64,000 nucleotides of DNA from Hexactinellida sp. DTS-2022 (GCA_028753945.1 JAPNXP010000006.1:2108001-2172000); one strand, 5' to 3'; numbered from the stretch's first letter, positions 45,891 to 57,782 are shown. Translations and numbers: made by a program. Notes: a model not told the origin generated them from the letters alone.

Positions 45891-46586
45891 AGTCGACTCC
45901 GCTTAATGAAATGATCACCCTGAGCAGGCGGTTTCAGAAAAGTTTTTCATTTAAATGATTGCTGTTTGTATTATTTTGTAATTTCTATTTAAATTTAGGA
46001 GGCGTTTTTATGTAACTGTAATGGATTATTCTACTCTAGCAAACAGAGGGTCCGAGTGGATCGGAATCCTAATCCATATCCAGTCCATAATCCATCTATC
46101 TAGAATTAAATTTCAAATCTGTTCCTAAAACCATAAATTACGGATTTGATGGATTGAAATCAATAATCCATCCGGAGCCTCTGTTCATTTTTGGTTTTCA
46201 AATCCATATGAATTCCATAAAGATTTCCTAATTCCATACGGATTTCCAAATCCATACGATTTCGTAATCCATTCGAATTACAAAATCAATCGTTAAATTT
46301 ATTTCTGATTTGCACATACAGTCAATGGTTAAAAGTATTCGACCATCCCATTATATTTACAAGAGTTTGGGCTAAATTCGGAGTTAACTCTCCCTTTAGG
46401 CAATAATTTATTGCAAATTTATACACTCTAGATTGGGGATGTTAAAGCTAAATTCACTTCTTATAATGATATGTCCTATTCCTAGTTTTTCCCCTAATTA
46501 TTTTAATGAGCTCATTAGCTCGATAATTAGGGAAATCTATCTATACTATTAAAGACAAACCTGTGTGTATGTATATATATATATTT
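45891..46586. other. AT-rich interval with ATCCAT-type palindromes
   Basis: The left part matches 54785-54905 (GAGCAGGCGGTTTCAGAAAA, then GGAGACGTT/GGAGGCGTT and TTCTACTC), a second dispersed repeat pair. Between 46050 and 46290 inverted AATCCATATCC / GGATTTGATGGATT motifs are frequent. No gene. Confidence 0.45.
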
Positions 46587-46787
46587 ACGGTCAATACACA
46601 AAACCAGTCAGTACCCGTAGTGACTAGTCAGTACCCGGAAAAAAACTGTACTGTCTAGTAAAACTGTACTGACAGGTCAATTGTAAAACTGTACTGTACT
46701 GATTAGTAAAAACTGTACTGACTTGTCTTTAGAAAAACTGTACTGACTAGTCATTACGGGTACTGACTGATTTCGGGTATTGACGGT
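46587..46787. mobile_element. Foldback MITE with ACTGTACTGAC repeats
   Basis: The ends ACGGTCAATACACAAAACCA and the inverse of TGATTTCGGGTATTGACGGT match with few mismatches. CAGTCAGTACCCGTAGTGAC is mirrored by TCATTACGGGTACTGAC. It is flanked by (TA)n on both sides, so the target duplication cannot be read. Confidence 0.7.
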
Positions 46788-46808
46788 GACATATATATAT
46801 ATATATAT

Positions 46809-46954
46809 CAGGCCCGTCGTAGGCCAATTATTATTGGTGCGGCCAAGTGACGTCACTTAATTGATTCGCAGTGTATAACCCGAATTATGATGCGGGTACC
46901 TAAAATATTGGTGCGGCCTATGCCGCACCTGCCGCCCGTGTTCCTACGGCCCTG
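46809..46954. mobile_element. hAT-like MITE in a TA-rich target
   Basis: Ends CAGGCCCGTCGTAGG and TTCCTACGGCCCTG. Flanks ATATATAT and TATATACG partly match. The interior repeats ATTGGTGCGGCC. Confidence 0.65.
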
Positions 46955-48294
46955 TATATACGAAAAAAGAATCTAAGTGTTGCACGGTGGCTTAACAAGT
47001 GGAATAATTAACTATTTGGGTGCAACTTCAGAAATAAACACATCCAAGATTTCGTGGAGTTAGGCTAAAACGGTGTATGCACACGTCTAGAACTCGCTAA
47101 ATGATGAAGATAGACCAAAAGAAACCCAAAATCGGACAATAATTGACAAAGTTACGGCCAAAATCAGTTATAAGCCAAACCCTATGGAGAAAATTGATAA
47201 CATCTCAGAAGCCTTTTATACTGTAAACAATGCTATTACAGTAGTTACTCTTGTGCATACAAGCTAAATTTGACTATTACAGTAAACATATCTTTATATG
47301 TGTCAATTTCAACTCTCTATTTTTAACTTTTCAAATTTCTGAAGATATCAATTTGTTGACAATCATATCCTAATTATTTCCTACAACATTACTAGATATT
47401 TGAAACCAATTTTTAATTGCACCATCATCACTAGTTAGACTACCCGTATATTAATAAGAATATTGATCACTTTACCAAAGTAACTTCGACAAATAACTAG
47501 TACAATTATTTGATGGGGGTACGCTACCTAAACGTAACAATTAAATTAAAAGTTAACTGAGGTAGGCAAGCAAGCTAATCGTCTGTAATTAGTAACTGTT
47601 GGAGCTGCTAATGGCGTACTATCGTACATATGGATGAAATATACAAATTCCATATATTGGTATGCGCTGTCATATTGTGCTCAACCCTCTTGGAAGCGTT
47701 AAGTAAGCTACAATTGTACATTAAAAATTAGAAATGCATTTCTCATGTAATACTTTGAGATGAATCAACTGCATTACATTTAATTGTCTCTAATAGTCCA
47801 CTTTCTAATACTCAAGTTCTCAACTGGTCCACTTATATAATTTTACTTTGCTCATCGTGTTTATATAAATTTAGTGATTGTATGTAGTATATGCGAGATT
47901 ATATTTGAATGTACTAATACTCTGACAATACCGTATATTAGTTATATTACCTTTGATGTTACTTAATTAAGACTAAATTCTTTATTAGTCCATGTTCTCT
48001 AATAGTCCACCTGTGTCGTTTTCCCACTGGTGGACTATTAGAGAGACAATGCAGTACTGAAGTAAATAACTACTCCAGACAGTTGAGATATAAGCAGTAT
48101 TTCAGATAGCCTTTGCAAATCTGTTCACCTTTGGGTTCGCAAATTAAACTATTTCTTACCTAAACAAAACTAAAATCCCTATTTACCTAGCTGAAGCTGA
48201 ATGGATATGGGAACGATAACAAATTTGAAGTTTATACATATTGCACCCAGATGAAAGCCTGATAATATGATATAAATATATATATATATATATT
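46955..48294. other. AT-rich interval without recognised genes
   Basis: A possible MITE at about 47794-48050 starts TCTAATAGTCCAC and ends with inverse GTGGACTATTAGAGA. A TA microsatellite at 48271-48292 adjoins the P-like element. Confidence 0.4.
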
Positions 48295-51200
48295 CATAGC
48301 CTACTATACATAAGGCCTCACAATAAAATATGAAATCTGGACCAGGGATGCGGTCGCCGCCGGGAAACGAAATTGCAATTTTTTATCAAATTTGGTGACA
48401 TTCCGCTTAAAACAGATATTCCGGTGACTAGCAGTCTATATATATCGAAAAATATGCATATTAACCACAAAGCTAATTTTAGAATTTTGTGTTGTTATTC
48501 ACCCATAATATAAAAAAGTGGTTTATGGTATATAACATACATAGCAAATTTATACTTTGATTACGCTCTACAGCTAAATAATCCATCTTTTTATTTATTT
48601 ATTTCATTCCCATTAGTACAATACCCCTACAGAGCCCATTTCCCTATTAATTAATTAACCTTATAATTTGATTTATGCTACTTCCATTAATTTATTAGTT
48701 TTTTCTAACGATGCCCAACAGTTGTGCCGTTTTCGGATGCAAAATCAACTACAACGACGATCACCGTATCCCTGTTTTTTAAACTACCTACGAAACCAGA
48801 TGACCTAAGACACAGATGGCTTCAGGTTCTTCGGAGAGACGATTTACAATCATTCAAGGGGGTTTACGTGTGTGTAAATCATTTTCGCCAGGAGGATGTT
48901 GAGTATACTCACGAAGTTCCAAACGGAGATGGTACTTATCGTGAAATTCCAAGAGTCAACCCAAAGCTAAAAGATGGTGCCGTTCCAGTTTCTCTACCAG
49001 GACACCCTTCAATCTGTTCTCAATCTATTAGCTCCAAAAAGCGCAGATGTGTGTCACCTACCTCAAAAGATGAGGAAAAACAGGCGGAGGTACAACATCC
49101 TCACACAGGTTATGGCACTTAAAGCACATTTAATTTCACCAGCATGTTATAAGTATCTTCAACAAATGGCTTGTCTTTCTCTGCCTCATGTCAACACTTT
49201 GGAGAAGTTGTATTCTTCATTCGGACTTGAGTGTGAATTCTTTCCTTTCCTCAAGCAAGCGATAAATTCTTTCACTGAAGCTGAGAAACATATCGTTATG
49301 CAAATGGACGAAATTCACTTAAAATCTGATGTCACATATAAAGGAGGCAAGATATATGGTTCTAGTCTAAGCCCAGAAGATCCAATAAAGACTGTATTCG
49401 CTATTATGGTATCAAGTCTCCAGAAAAAATGGTCTACTATAGTTCGTCTATTACCATGTGCCTCTCTTTCCGCTGAGAAGATATTCCCCATCATACTCGC
49501 TTGTATTAAAGATATCGAAACTTGTGGTTTATGTGTGGATGTAATCTCAACAGATAACTATCCTCTTAACGTCAAGTTATTCAAACTATTCTCTCCTGTT
49601 GGTAAGCTTGAAACATGTGTACCTCATCCTTGTGTTCCTAACAGGCCTCTGTATCTCACTTTCGATTTCGTCCATATTTTTGAAATCTGTACGAACAATT
49701 GGCTAAATCTGAAGTCCAGTTATAAGTGTTTTTTCTACCCCGATTTTGACGATATTGGATTTGATTATTGTTCATTTCCTTTAGAGGTGTGCTCCGCTTC
49801 TTTCCAAGATGTACGCGCCCTTTATTGCTCAGAGAAGGAGAGTCTTGCAAAATTAGCCCCGCGGTTGACATTTAAATCATGTTATCCTTCTGTATTGGAA
49901 CGCCAAAATGTCAAATTAGTCCTGAAAGTAATCCTTGAGTCCACGATTGCTGCTCTAGCTCTCCTAAATGATCAACGTTGCAGTGAGTTGAAAACAAACA
50001 CCTCTAGTTTCGTCAAAATTCTACTCACGTGTGATATGTTTAATGTAAATGTTCCATATAAGCATATTCGTTTAAATGATTCTTCATGTCGCCCTTTCAC
50101 AGTTAATTACGAACGCTTTATCTTTTTAACCAGGATAGTAAATTGGCTAGAGACTTGGGAATCACACTCTTTGAAAGATGGCAAATTTAGCAAGCAAACT
50201 TTTACAAGCTTAAGACACGCGTGCATTGTACTCCCTCAAATAGTTAATTATCTAACTGGACAGTGTGGATATGCTTACATTATAACACGTTTCTTACAGA
50301 CAGATCCACTAGAGCACCATTTCGGACTTTATCGGATGATGTCTGGATCAAATTACCATGTTTCGTACCTTCAAATTTAGAAGCTGAACGTCGTTTGAAG
50401 ATCTCCAATCTATTAACTCTATTTTCTAATACCAACACTCAACCATCCAGCCAGATTTCTATGGAGGAATTTATTCAGTCTTTCTCTCCCATTTATAGCG
50501 TACATACAGATACAGAAATTGACATTGATTCTTTTCTTGATGCTCTATCAGATGTATCAGCCATTGAGTGCGATACCCCAACACTCCAGTCACTATCTTT
50601 TATTGCTGGGTATGCTGCCTACCAATACCTTAAGCATTCTTCACCGTGCTTAATATGCCGAGATCTTTTAATTATCGACAAAGATATTCTAGTAGATGAA
50701 TCCTTCGAATTCCGGTACCAACTACTGCAGCTTTCTGATCGTGGTGGTCTAAAGTATCCTTCAGAGCTTGCATTGGAATCTTTAATTATTGTTTGGAAGA
50801 TTCTAACTATAATCCAAAGTAAAGTGAACTTATGTCCCTGTTGATAGAAGGTCAAACTAGAAATATTTTAGTAACACTTGCTTTTGGCTCCCTAACTGGT
50901 CTTGATAGTGGTTTTGAAGGTTGGAGAACTACTTGTCCTTCTTGTAATGTGAAAGGTTCAACCATTCTATCAAGTCTCGTTCGGAGTGAAGCAAATTGTC
51001 TAATTGCAAATCTTGTCAAGAATTACAATTCGAGCCTTACTTTAAAGGGATTAGATAAGCGGAAATTGAAAAAGTTCGATTCCTGATTATTTACATACGA
51101 GTTAGTTGTCTTATGTGAAGTAACTATATCTACCAGAGTAAATAGAGGTTTTCTAGTAGTTTCTGTATTGTGTATGTTATGTGACTGTATTCAAACTCAC

Positions 51201-51401
51201 AAAGTAATAAGATTAATGGTATAATGAGAGTATACGTATTACTTTATTACAGTTGCTAGTTATTGAGGTAGCTGTTTTTAAGCAGTAAGTCACTATATTT
51301 GATCTAAAATTGCAATACCATAATTTTCGTTTCCCTGCGGCGACCGCATCCCTGGTCCAGATATCATATTTACTGTGAGGCCTTATGTATAGTAGGCTAT
51401 G
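48295..51401 (+). mobile_element. P-like DNA transposon with intact termini
   Basis: The termini CATAGCCTACTATACATAAG and CTTATGTATAGTAGGCTATG are perfect inverses. Similarity continues inward for about 90 bp (GGCCTCACA, then ACCAGGGATGCGGTCGCCGC on both sides). The flanks are ATATATT (48288-48294) and ATATATTC (51402-51409): 7 bp with the full palindromic ends, or 8 bp if the left end begins one base later. P elements make 8 bp duplications, and the Drosophila P terminus also begins CAT and has ACATAAGG in the same place. Length is 3107 bp, close to a full P element. It encodes one THAP-type transposase pseudogene. Confidence 0.85.
48711..51083 (+). pseudogene. THAP9/P-element-type transposase, near-complete, frameshifted
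   Basis: The THAP finger MPNSCAVFGCKINYNDDHRI has C-x4-C; after a one-base frameshift in a T run near 48777, KLPTKPDDLRHRWLQVL and VYVCVNHF (C-x2-H) follow, with DGAVPVSLPG closing the domain. A second frame change near 49060-49080 leads to the long frame with QMDEIHLKSDVTYKGGKIYG (first catalytic Asp), VISTDNYPLNVKLFKLF (second), FDFVHIFEICTNNWLN and TDPLEHHFGLYRMM (catalytic Glu region). One missing base near 50375 shifts to LEAERRLKISNLL, with FIAGYAAYQYL and LSDRGGLKYPSELAL after it. Another shift near 50835 gives LLIEGQTRNILVTLAFG and CPSCNVKG. The total is roughly 790 codons, about the length of a complete P/THAP9 transposase. Four frameshifts but few stops suggest recent death. Confidence 0.88.
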
Positions 51402-51539
51402 ATATATTCTATTCTGTACTCATCCACCCTGTTTGCACTTGAATTGATATATAAATAGACAATTGTTGTAATATTAATATTTTATTGATAAATTAACACA
51501 TAATATATATACATATTTACAAATTCCCAAATGACTTTC

Positions 51540-52130
51540 TTCTCTTGACCTGTATTTTCAAACATCAAACTACCAACACACAATTAACTGGTTACGGGAT
51601 TATGGCCTTTTAGCTCGTGCAATGCAATGCAAATGTGGCAAGGAAATGTATGAGGGTGCCTACGCCAACTCCCAGGATGGTTACAAGTGGAAATGTCGCG
51701 CATGCAAGAGTTCCTGTTCAATCCGTTTTGGTTCCTTCTTTCATCCTTCCAAACTCTCGCTTACTTCGCTTCTCCAATTCATGTATCTCTGGTGTGTCTG
51801 CTACCCCTTATCCAGCATTACGTCCTACCTGGCTCCGTTGTATACTCAGATGAGTGGGCCGCATACAATATATTGGCTCATACACCCCAGTACACGCATC
51901 ACACTGTGAACGATAGTGAGAACTTCGTGAATCCAACTACCGGTGTGCATACTCAAGGAATTGAAGGTAGCTGGAACATTGTTAAGAAAAGAATGAGAAG
52001 AGGATCAACTACTAATCCTGATGAACTGTTGGAAACACATCTGGCTGAGGGTTGTTGGAGGAGGAGAAACAAGGATAACATCTTTAACAACATCATAAAA
52101 GGGATCCGAAACTTATATCCAGTCGTTTGA
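51540..52130 (+). pseudogene. Merlin (IS1016-like) transposase, internally deleted copy
   Basis: It reads SNYQHTINWLRDYGLLARAM, a zinc-ribbon-like CKCGKEMYEGAY and WKCRACKSSCSIR (two CxxC pairs), then LTSLLQFMYLWC. Here about 290 bp are lost compared with 53194-54125; the sequence jumps to LLPLIQHYVLPGSVVYSDEW, HTQGIEGSWNIVKKRMRRGS and LAEGCWRRRNKDNIFNNI. The deletion removes the first catalytic Asp (EIDESKFGK in the other copy) and shifts frame. Merlin elements are relatives of bacterial IS1016/IS1595. The other copy lies 1.1 kb away in inverted orientation and is otherwise nearly identical. Confidence 0.88.
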
Positions 52131-52235
52131 TCTCATCGGTTTAGGTTCGTTAATCTATATTAGCATTCTCTAATATTATTCTTAAATACGAGTACTGCGA
52201 CCGGAAATTAAATTGATGAAATATTATAATAATAA

Positions 52236-52300
52236 TGTCAACGAGCCTTTCGGTCTCGGTCGATTCTTCACGGACAACCACTACGCGGTTTATCTTTTTT
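52236..52300. repeat. GC-rich hairpin cluster, copy 3
   Basis: AACGAGCCTTTCGGTCTCGG then TCGATTCTTCACGGAC, a mutated version of the unit at 15579. CACTACGCGGTTT follows. Confidence 0.5.
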
Positions 52301-52430
52301 TAATAGACGATAAATCTCAATATGCTTACCTATTGTAACAATTTGAAAGCTATTCTACATTCCAATCCTATTTGCATATAACCTTAGTACAATCTCAACA
52401 AAATTGTTAACAAACTAAGAAATAAATGTA

Positions 52431-52571
52431 TAGTGGTAGTTCGCTTAATAGCAACCCCTGTTTGTATATAAATCTGGTTGATAATAGGCGAATGTTGCTA
52501 ATTGGGGAATGAAATTAACAGTTTTCACGCTTGGGATCTTAAAAGCGGTTGCTAATAAAGCAACTCCACTG
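52431..52571. mobile_element. Tigger/pogo-like MITE, TTGCTAATA subfamily
   Basis: It starts TAGTGGTAGTTCGCTTAATA after TA and ends GCAACTCCACTG before TATATA. AATAGCAACCCC and GGTTGCTAATAAAGC are inverted subterminal motifs. Confidence 0.65.
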
Positions 52572-52930
52572 TATATATATATATATACATCAAGATTTAA
52601 AACTCTGTATTTGGTACAGTTATTTTATTTTGGTGAGTTTTATATAGTAGTCCACTTCTCTATTTGCCTATGTTAAGACTAATCATACAACGGAGTTCCT
52701 TCATTAAGAACTCTGGTTTCGTTGCAAGAATAGTTGCTAATAGGGAAGTTGCTTTACTCCTCACCATTTCTACTATGGAGTATGTAGAAAGGGACGTAAT
52801 ATACATCCCTTTCTACCATTTCCCATCGTTTAGGCTTGTCTACCTGTATTCCCGATGCAAGCTGAAGTTTGGGTTTTTATTTTATTTTCCGTAATTTGCT
52901 TCCCTATTTTTGTAAACAACAACATAAATA

Positions 52931-52998
52931 CAGTGTACTTCGCTTAATTGGGACACCTATGTTCCAGGCCAATTGTCCTAATTAAGCGGAGTACACTG
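52931..52998. mobile_element. 68 bp palindromic Tigger/pogo-like MITE
   Basis: Ends CAGTGTACTTCGCTTAATTG and TAATTAAGCGGAGTACACTG with TA on both sides. Almost the whole length is one inverted repeat (GGGACACCT near the centre against AATTGTCC). Confidence 0.75.
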
Positions 52999-53193
52999 TA
53001 TACATATTGTAAATTTGAAAATGCGGTAGTCGTAATCAGCATAATTATGTACCTATTAGGAGATTTGGAGGTTTGTTTCAATTTAAAATGCTGTTTCAAT
53101 TCCCTCATCACTTTAATACAACCCGACAAACAAACAAGCAACCTTACAGCACTTGACTTTTAATAATATATATATAATCGTTTAGATACTGAG

Positions 53194-54125
53194 TCAAAAC
53201 ACTGGATATAAGTTTCGGATCCCTTTTATGATGTTGTTAAAGATGTTATCCTTGTCTCTCCTCCTTCAACAACCCTCAGCCAGATGTGTTTCCAACAGTT
53301 CATCAGGATTAGTAGTTGATCCTCTTCTCATTCTTTTCTTAACAATGTTCCAGCTACCTTCAATTCCTTGAGTATGCACACCGGTAGTTGGATTCACGAA
53401 GTTCTCACTATCGTTCACAGTGTGATGCGTGTACTGGGGTGTATGAGCCAAGATATTGTATGCGGACCACTCATCTGAGTATACAACGGAGCCAGGTAGG
53501 ACGTAATGCTGGATAAGGGGTAGAAGAGTTGCAGCAGATCTATTTGGTACACATAACATAACCATTCGGCCTGAATCTCTCTCGACTATTCCAAAAACCC
53601 AAGTACCCATTACTAATCTTCCGCGGTTGTATTTACATTTGCCGAACTTGGATTCATCAATCTCCACGATAATTCCGGGACCACCTAAGGGTTCAGCATC
53701 TTGTATGACCTCTTCAACACAGATATCCTTCATAAAGTTCTTCCAATCAACAACAGTAGCTGGTGCCCACTGCAACTGCTTCTCCATAATAGCGTGTGAC
53801 TGAATGTCCTCACACCAGAGATACATGAATTGGAGAAAAGAAGTAAGCGAGAGTTTGGAAGGATGAAAGAAGGAACCAAAACGGATTGAACAGGAACTCT
53901 TGCATGCGCGACATTTCCACTTGTAACCATCCTGGGAGTTGGCGTAGGCACCCTCATACATTTCCTCCCACATTTGCATTGCATTGCACGAGCTAAAAGG
54001 CCATAATCCCGTAACCAGTTAATTGTGTGTTGGTAGTTAGATGTTAGAGAATACAGGTGAGGAAGAAGAAAGTCAGTTGGGATGTCGGGAATGATAGTTG
54101 GGATTTGTAATGGGACGTAATCCAT
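53194..54125 (-). pseudogene. Merlin (IS1016-like) transposase, near-full-length copy
   Basis: The minus-strand frame starts MDYVPLQIPTIIPDI at 54125 and contains NYQHTINWLRDYGLLARAM. A one-base deletion in the first cysteine pair (TGTGGGAGGAAA here, TGTGGCAAGGAAA in the + copy) shifts the frame. From 53979 the second frame runs through WKCRACKSSCSIR, VEEVIQDAEPLGGPG, IIVEIDESKFGKCKYNRGRL (first Asp), WVFGIVERDSGRMVMLCVPN, VVYSDEWSAYNIL (second Asp) and HTQGIEGSWNIVKKRM (catalytic Glu). A TGA at 53266-53268 replaces the Trp codon present in the + copy, just before RRRDKDN. Two point lesions alone disable it. The family is the eukaryotic Merlin group with the ISXO2/IS1595-type DDE domain. No inverted termini were identified. 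Confidence 0.9.
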
Positions 54126-55498
54126 TTAAAGTTTAGAATAAAATTAATCTGTGTTTATATACTATATTTTCCTAAGGTAGTAACAATATTTAATGTTTGG
54201 AATGCACTCTGGTTTACTTGGTGGTTGCTAGAAGAAACAATATCTAGTTAGTAACGACAATTTTGCACATTACAATGCAAACACATTCTTTACGCACAGA
54301 CTCGTATCTAAAGTCGATTATTTAGACAATAATCTGTTTTATAATTTTATTTACATTATTAACTAAGACTGTGTTAATTAATAAGGCCAGGTAAAATAAA
54401 AATTAATTGTTTATCAATCAGATCTTTTCATAAAATACCGATTGCGGGGGGGATTTTTATTTTATTTTGTATTTCAGTATTATGCAAATATCATTATCCT
54501 ATACGAAACAATATTAATTTTAATTTAATTAGAATTCACATCACAATGCCAAATAATTAAACGTAATGTCCTAAATACAAGACTTATTGAAAATTGATAC
54601 ATTAGGAGTTTTTTACACAAGTTTATAGCTAATATTTGTACAATTAGGTTCAGAAGATACTAAAAGAAATATCCGGACGGGGGTGAAATTTGGGACGGAC
54701 GGGGATTATAAATAAGTTATTTTGTTAATATGGCCTAATATAATATTTTAATAGAAATAGTGCTCTACGCAATTTTAAAAGATTACACTGAGCAGGCGGT
54801 TTCAGAAAAGTATTATTGCTCATTTATGTAATTGATCTTAGTATAATTTTGTGATTATTATTATAATTAAGGAGACGTTGTCAATTAACTGTAACAGATC
54901 ATTCTACTCCTGGAAATAATTGTTGCATAATTTATCATATTGATGGAGTGTAGCTTTACCAAATTATACAGTTACATGAAAGATATTATTTGTGGAGCGG
55001 ATTAAATAGTATAATAAATAATTATAGAATATGATACCACTCATATAATTATGTTCAATTTATACTCTGGTAGAATTTGGACTTGGTTACTAGGACAAAA
55101 AAGTATTATAAGTGGCAGCGACGCCTGTTATAAACATTACCTTATCTATCGTCTCGTCCTTATATTAGAATTTCAAGCTATTTAGAGGATAACAAAATCA
55201 TTAAAGAAGGCCAAGAATAAATTGTAATCTTGGCAAATCGGAACGATTGGATTCTGTTTCATCACTATCTAATAGATTACATATGGCCACCTCAATATGT
55301 TCTTTTGCTTTAGAGATATGGTGAGGATGTTTCTCTGAGGGGAATAGCTAACTTTCAGAGTAATCTCTGTAAACATCGTTTCAATTTGTCGGATATCAGT
55401 GATAGAGATAAGTGAGAGAGAAATGGACTCCCCATATATATATATCCGTTCACAGATAAAAAAGAATTTATTTCAAGAGAAACATCTACACAAATATT
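54126..55498. other. AT-rich interval without recognised genes
   Basis: Segment 54785-54905 matches 45905-46040. Around 55115 there is AAGTGGCAGCGACGCCTG, which resembles the sequence that follows a retrotransposon LTR, but no LTR pair or coding region supports that. Confidence 0.35.
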
Positions 55499-55846
55499 AT
55501 GAATTCCCATCTTAGGCAAAAAATCTCACACAATTATCTGTTTGAGTCCAAAACTAACCAGTCAGTTGGGATTGTTATCAAAGCTAACTTATCTCGTATT
55601 TCTTGTATACAACCAACACGAAACTTCTCCATTTCTGTATTCTCTAATCTCAAGCTGAGATTAGTTGCTTGGTTCAATAAATCTTCCTCTTTGTAGTCGT
55701 AAGAGAACCGAGTTCGTTTGATTCTAATTGAAGGGGTGGAGGAATAATAAGACGGACAACCAGGAAGGAGAGGGGACAGCGCCAGGATTTAATTTGGGTC
55801 TTCCTCGCGGGACCTCATAGGATGCGCCATCTCCTCTGGGTACCGT

Positions 55847-56065
55847 GTGAAAATATTGAATATCCTCCTTCGGAAAATGCTTAGCACACACATACACCAT
55901 TTGAGGAAGGAAATATCCTCACGATGGAGAGCACGTATCCAGGCATGTCGTAACTCAGGTGGACCATCCGGAAGTTTAAAACTGGGACGCGCTCTTCTGG
56001 GGTATAATTACCCCTACAACCAGGGGCAGAACAGTTCGGCATTGAGAAAAATTTTAATATCTAAC
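55847..56065 (+). other. Unrecognised reading frame cut by the long-TIR element
   Basis: The frame reads RWRARIQACRNSGGPSGSLK and LGRALLGYNYPYNQGQNSSA up to the insertion at 56066. In DNA without the element, the frame would end two codons beyond the insertion point. Base composition at 55740-56040 is richer in G and C than its surroundings, so it may be a piece of some gene or transposon. I do not recognise it. Confidence 0.25.
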
Positions 56066-57138
56066 GGGGAATTCCATGTCAAGTCAACCAGTCATTTCAC
56101 CAATATCAATCGATTTGTCTGTAAATTCCTGTGTAACAAGCTACAAGTAAGTCTATACTTTCCTCAAAATTTTAGACTAATCGGTAGAGTGGTTTTAGAT
56201 TTATGACGTCACAGATTTCATTTTTTGTTGATTATCCAAACATTTTTCAAAATGTTGAAGCATCATCTCACTTCAAACTCGTATAACTTTTGATATAATT
56301 ATCCAATTATTTAAAAAATTGCTATACTTATGTTTTTATATATGGAGAATTCAAATCAGATGGATATATAAAGTTATCAGTTGTTTTTATTAGTGAAAAT
56401 TAGAACTGAAACCAATACCGGAAGTAGAACCGGAACCATGACGTTGCAAAAATGTATATTTTCGGATCTCTTTTATCTTTTGGTAATTTATTGTATGTAG
56501 TCTATAGTGATTGTGTAGAAATTTCATTATGGTTTCCATATCTTCCCACTGAGTTATTCACATTTTTGTCCTCTAAACGCTATTTATGTGATACTACAAC
56601 TTATTAATGTTCTTTATAAAAATAGAATACTGGTTAGAACCTTACTCTATTTCTATCATATTGATAAATATTTCATTTTTAAATAATTATTATCACCAGT
56701 GTAGTATACAGCCATTTGTAAATACGCTCCTAATCTTGGTCTGAAGCAATTTCATACGCCTGAATCACAAATTATTGCTACCGTATAGCCGGTATAGGAG
56801 AGGATTCCAAATTATCGCGCTCCTAAATTCCAATTTTCCAAAAATCATACTCCAAAGGAGCGTCTCGTCTCCTGGATAATTCCTTGATTATCACTCATTC
56901 CAACAGCATTATACAATTGATATACGTATGCATCAGAAATTTGTGGTTTGTGGTATGTTTGACCACCGATACACTACACATGTTAATTAAAATGCATTAG
57001 TATTGTTGCTATGTTTAATAAGAATGCAATTTATTAAACTATTGAGCTGTGAAGTTAATATTACAGCATGAAAGTTGTGAAACTTGAATATTATCTATTA
57101 ATTCTATTTATTTGCATCACTTCGAATCTGAATTTTGA

Positions 57139-57782
57139 AATCAATTTTTTTGTTACCTCCCACTGAAAATTTACTTGTGATGACATTGGAGGTACAGTAA
57201 AAAGAGTTACCGCCCGAGCAAGTTTACAGCGACCAAAAGCAGGTAATATATTATCACTTATTCAAATGTTTAATATAGAGCTCTTAGATTATGTTGTAGT
57301 ACACTTAATTATGTTTTAGATATAATAACATCAAAACTATACCAGTGACACGAACTTACCATAAATACACTCCAATAAGTGCAAAATTTATAGGAGGAAA
57401 GCGAATTAGTGACCAATTAGATTACACAATAACATATGAATTTAAATGAAATCGTGTGACAAACTCTAAATATTATACACAGCTGCCATACTTAACTATA
57501 GGTAATTATGTCGCATGTATGTATGACAAAGATTGGTATATTTGTGTGATTAAAGAAGTCTGTAATGAAGAAGGTGATATAGAAGTCAGCTTTATGCATC
57601 CAAAAGGATCAGGGCGTCCTGAAAATAGTTTCTATTGGTACTCAACAGAAGACGTTTGTTATGTCCCTAAAAATGATGTAATAGGCTATATATCCATTCC
57701 AAAAACTTCTTCTTCAAAACGTGCAAGGAAGAAAAAAATCTCATCTATGGACATGAAGCTAATTACTGAATTTCAAATGTAG
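57139..57782 (+). pseudogene. Remnant of an uncharacterised transposon-encoded GIGG protein
   Basis: Near 57147-57238 one frame reads FFVTSH, a stop, KFTCDDIGGTVKRVTARASL, then QRPKA before GTAATA. This fits a widespread family of uncharacterised animal proteins with FFATSHGKGPCDGIGGTVKR-like sequence; the stop stands where Gly is expected (TGA for GGA). Further on, 57456-57782 encodes GNYVACMYDKDWYICVIKEV and VSFMHPKGSGRPENSFYW, then DVCYVPKNDVIGYI, the small C-terminal domain of the same family, which looks Tudor- or SH3-like. The family is recalled, not searched. What the protein does is unknown to me. Its place in the middle of a long-TIR element suggests a transposase or accessory protein. 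The N-terminal part is gone. Confidence 0.65.

Noticed and set aside
45551..45918. Three overlapping frames with perfect peptide repeats
   Set aside because: All arise from the 18 bp minisatellite, which is open in several frames by its period.
48974..49110. Separate gene starting at 48974
   Set aside because: The first ~35 codons are an out-of-frame reading of the THAP domain end; the true transposase frame begins further on.
55115..55140. LTR retrotransposon primer-binding region
   Set aside because: Only a vague resemblance; no LTR pair, tRNA complement or gag/pol found.
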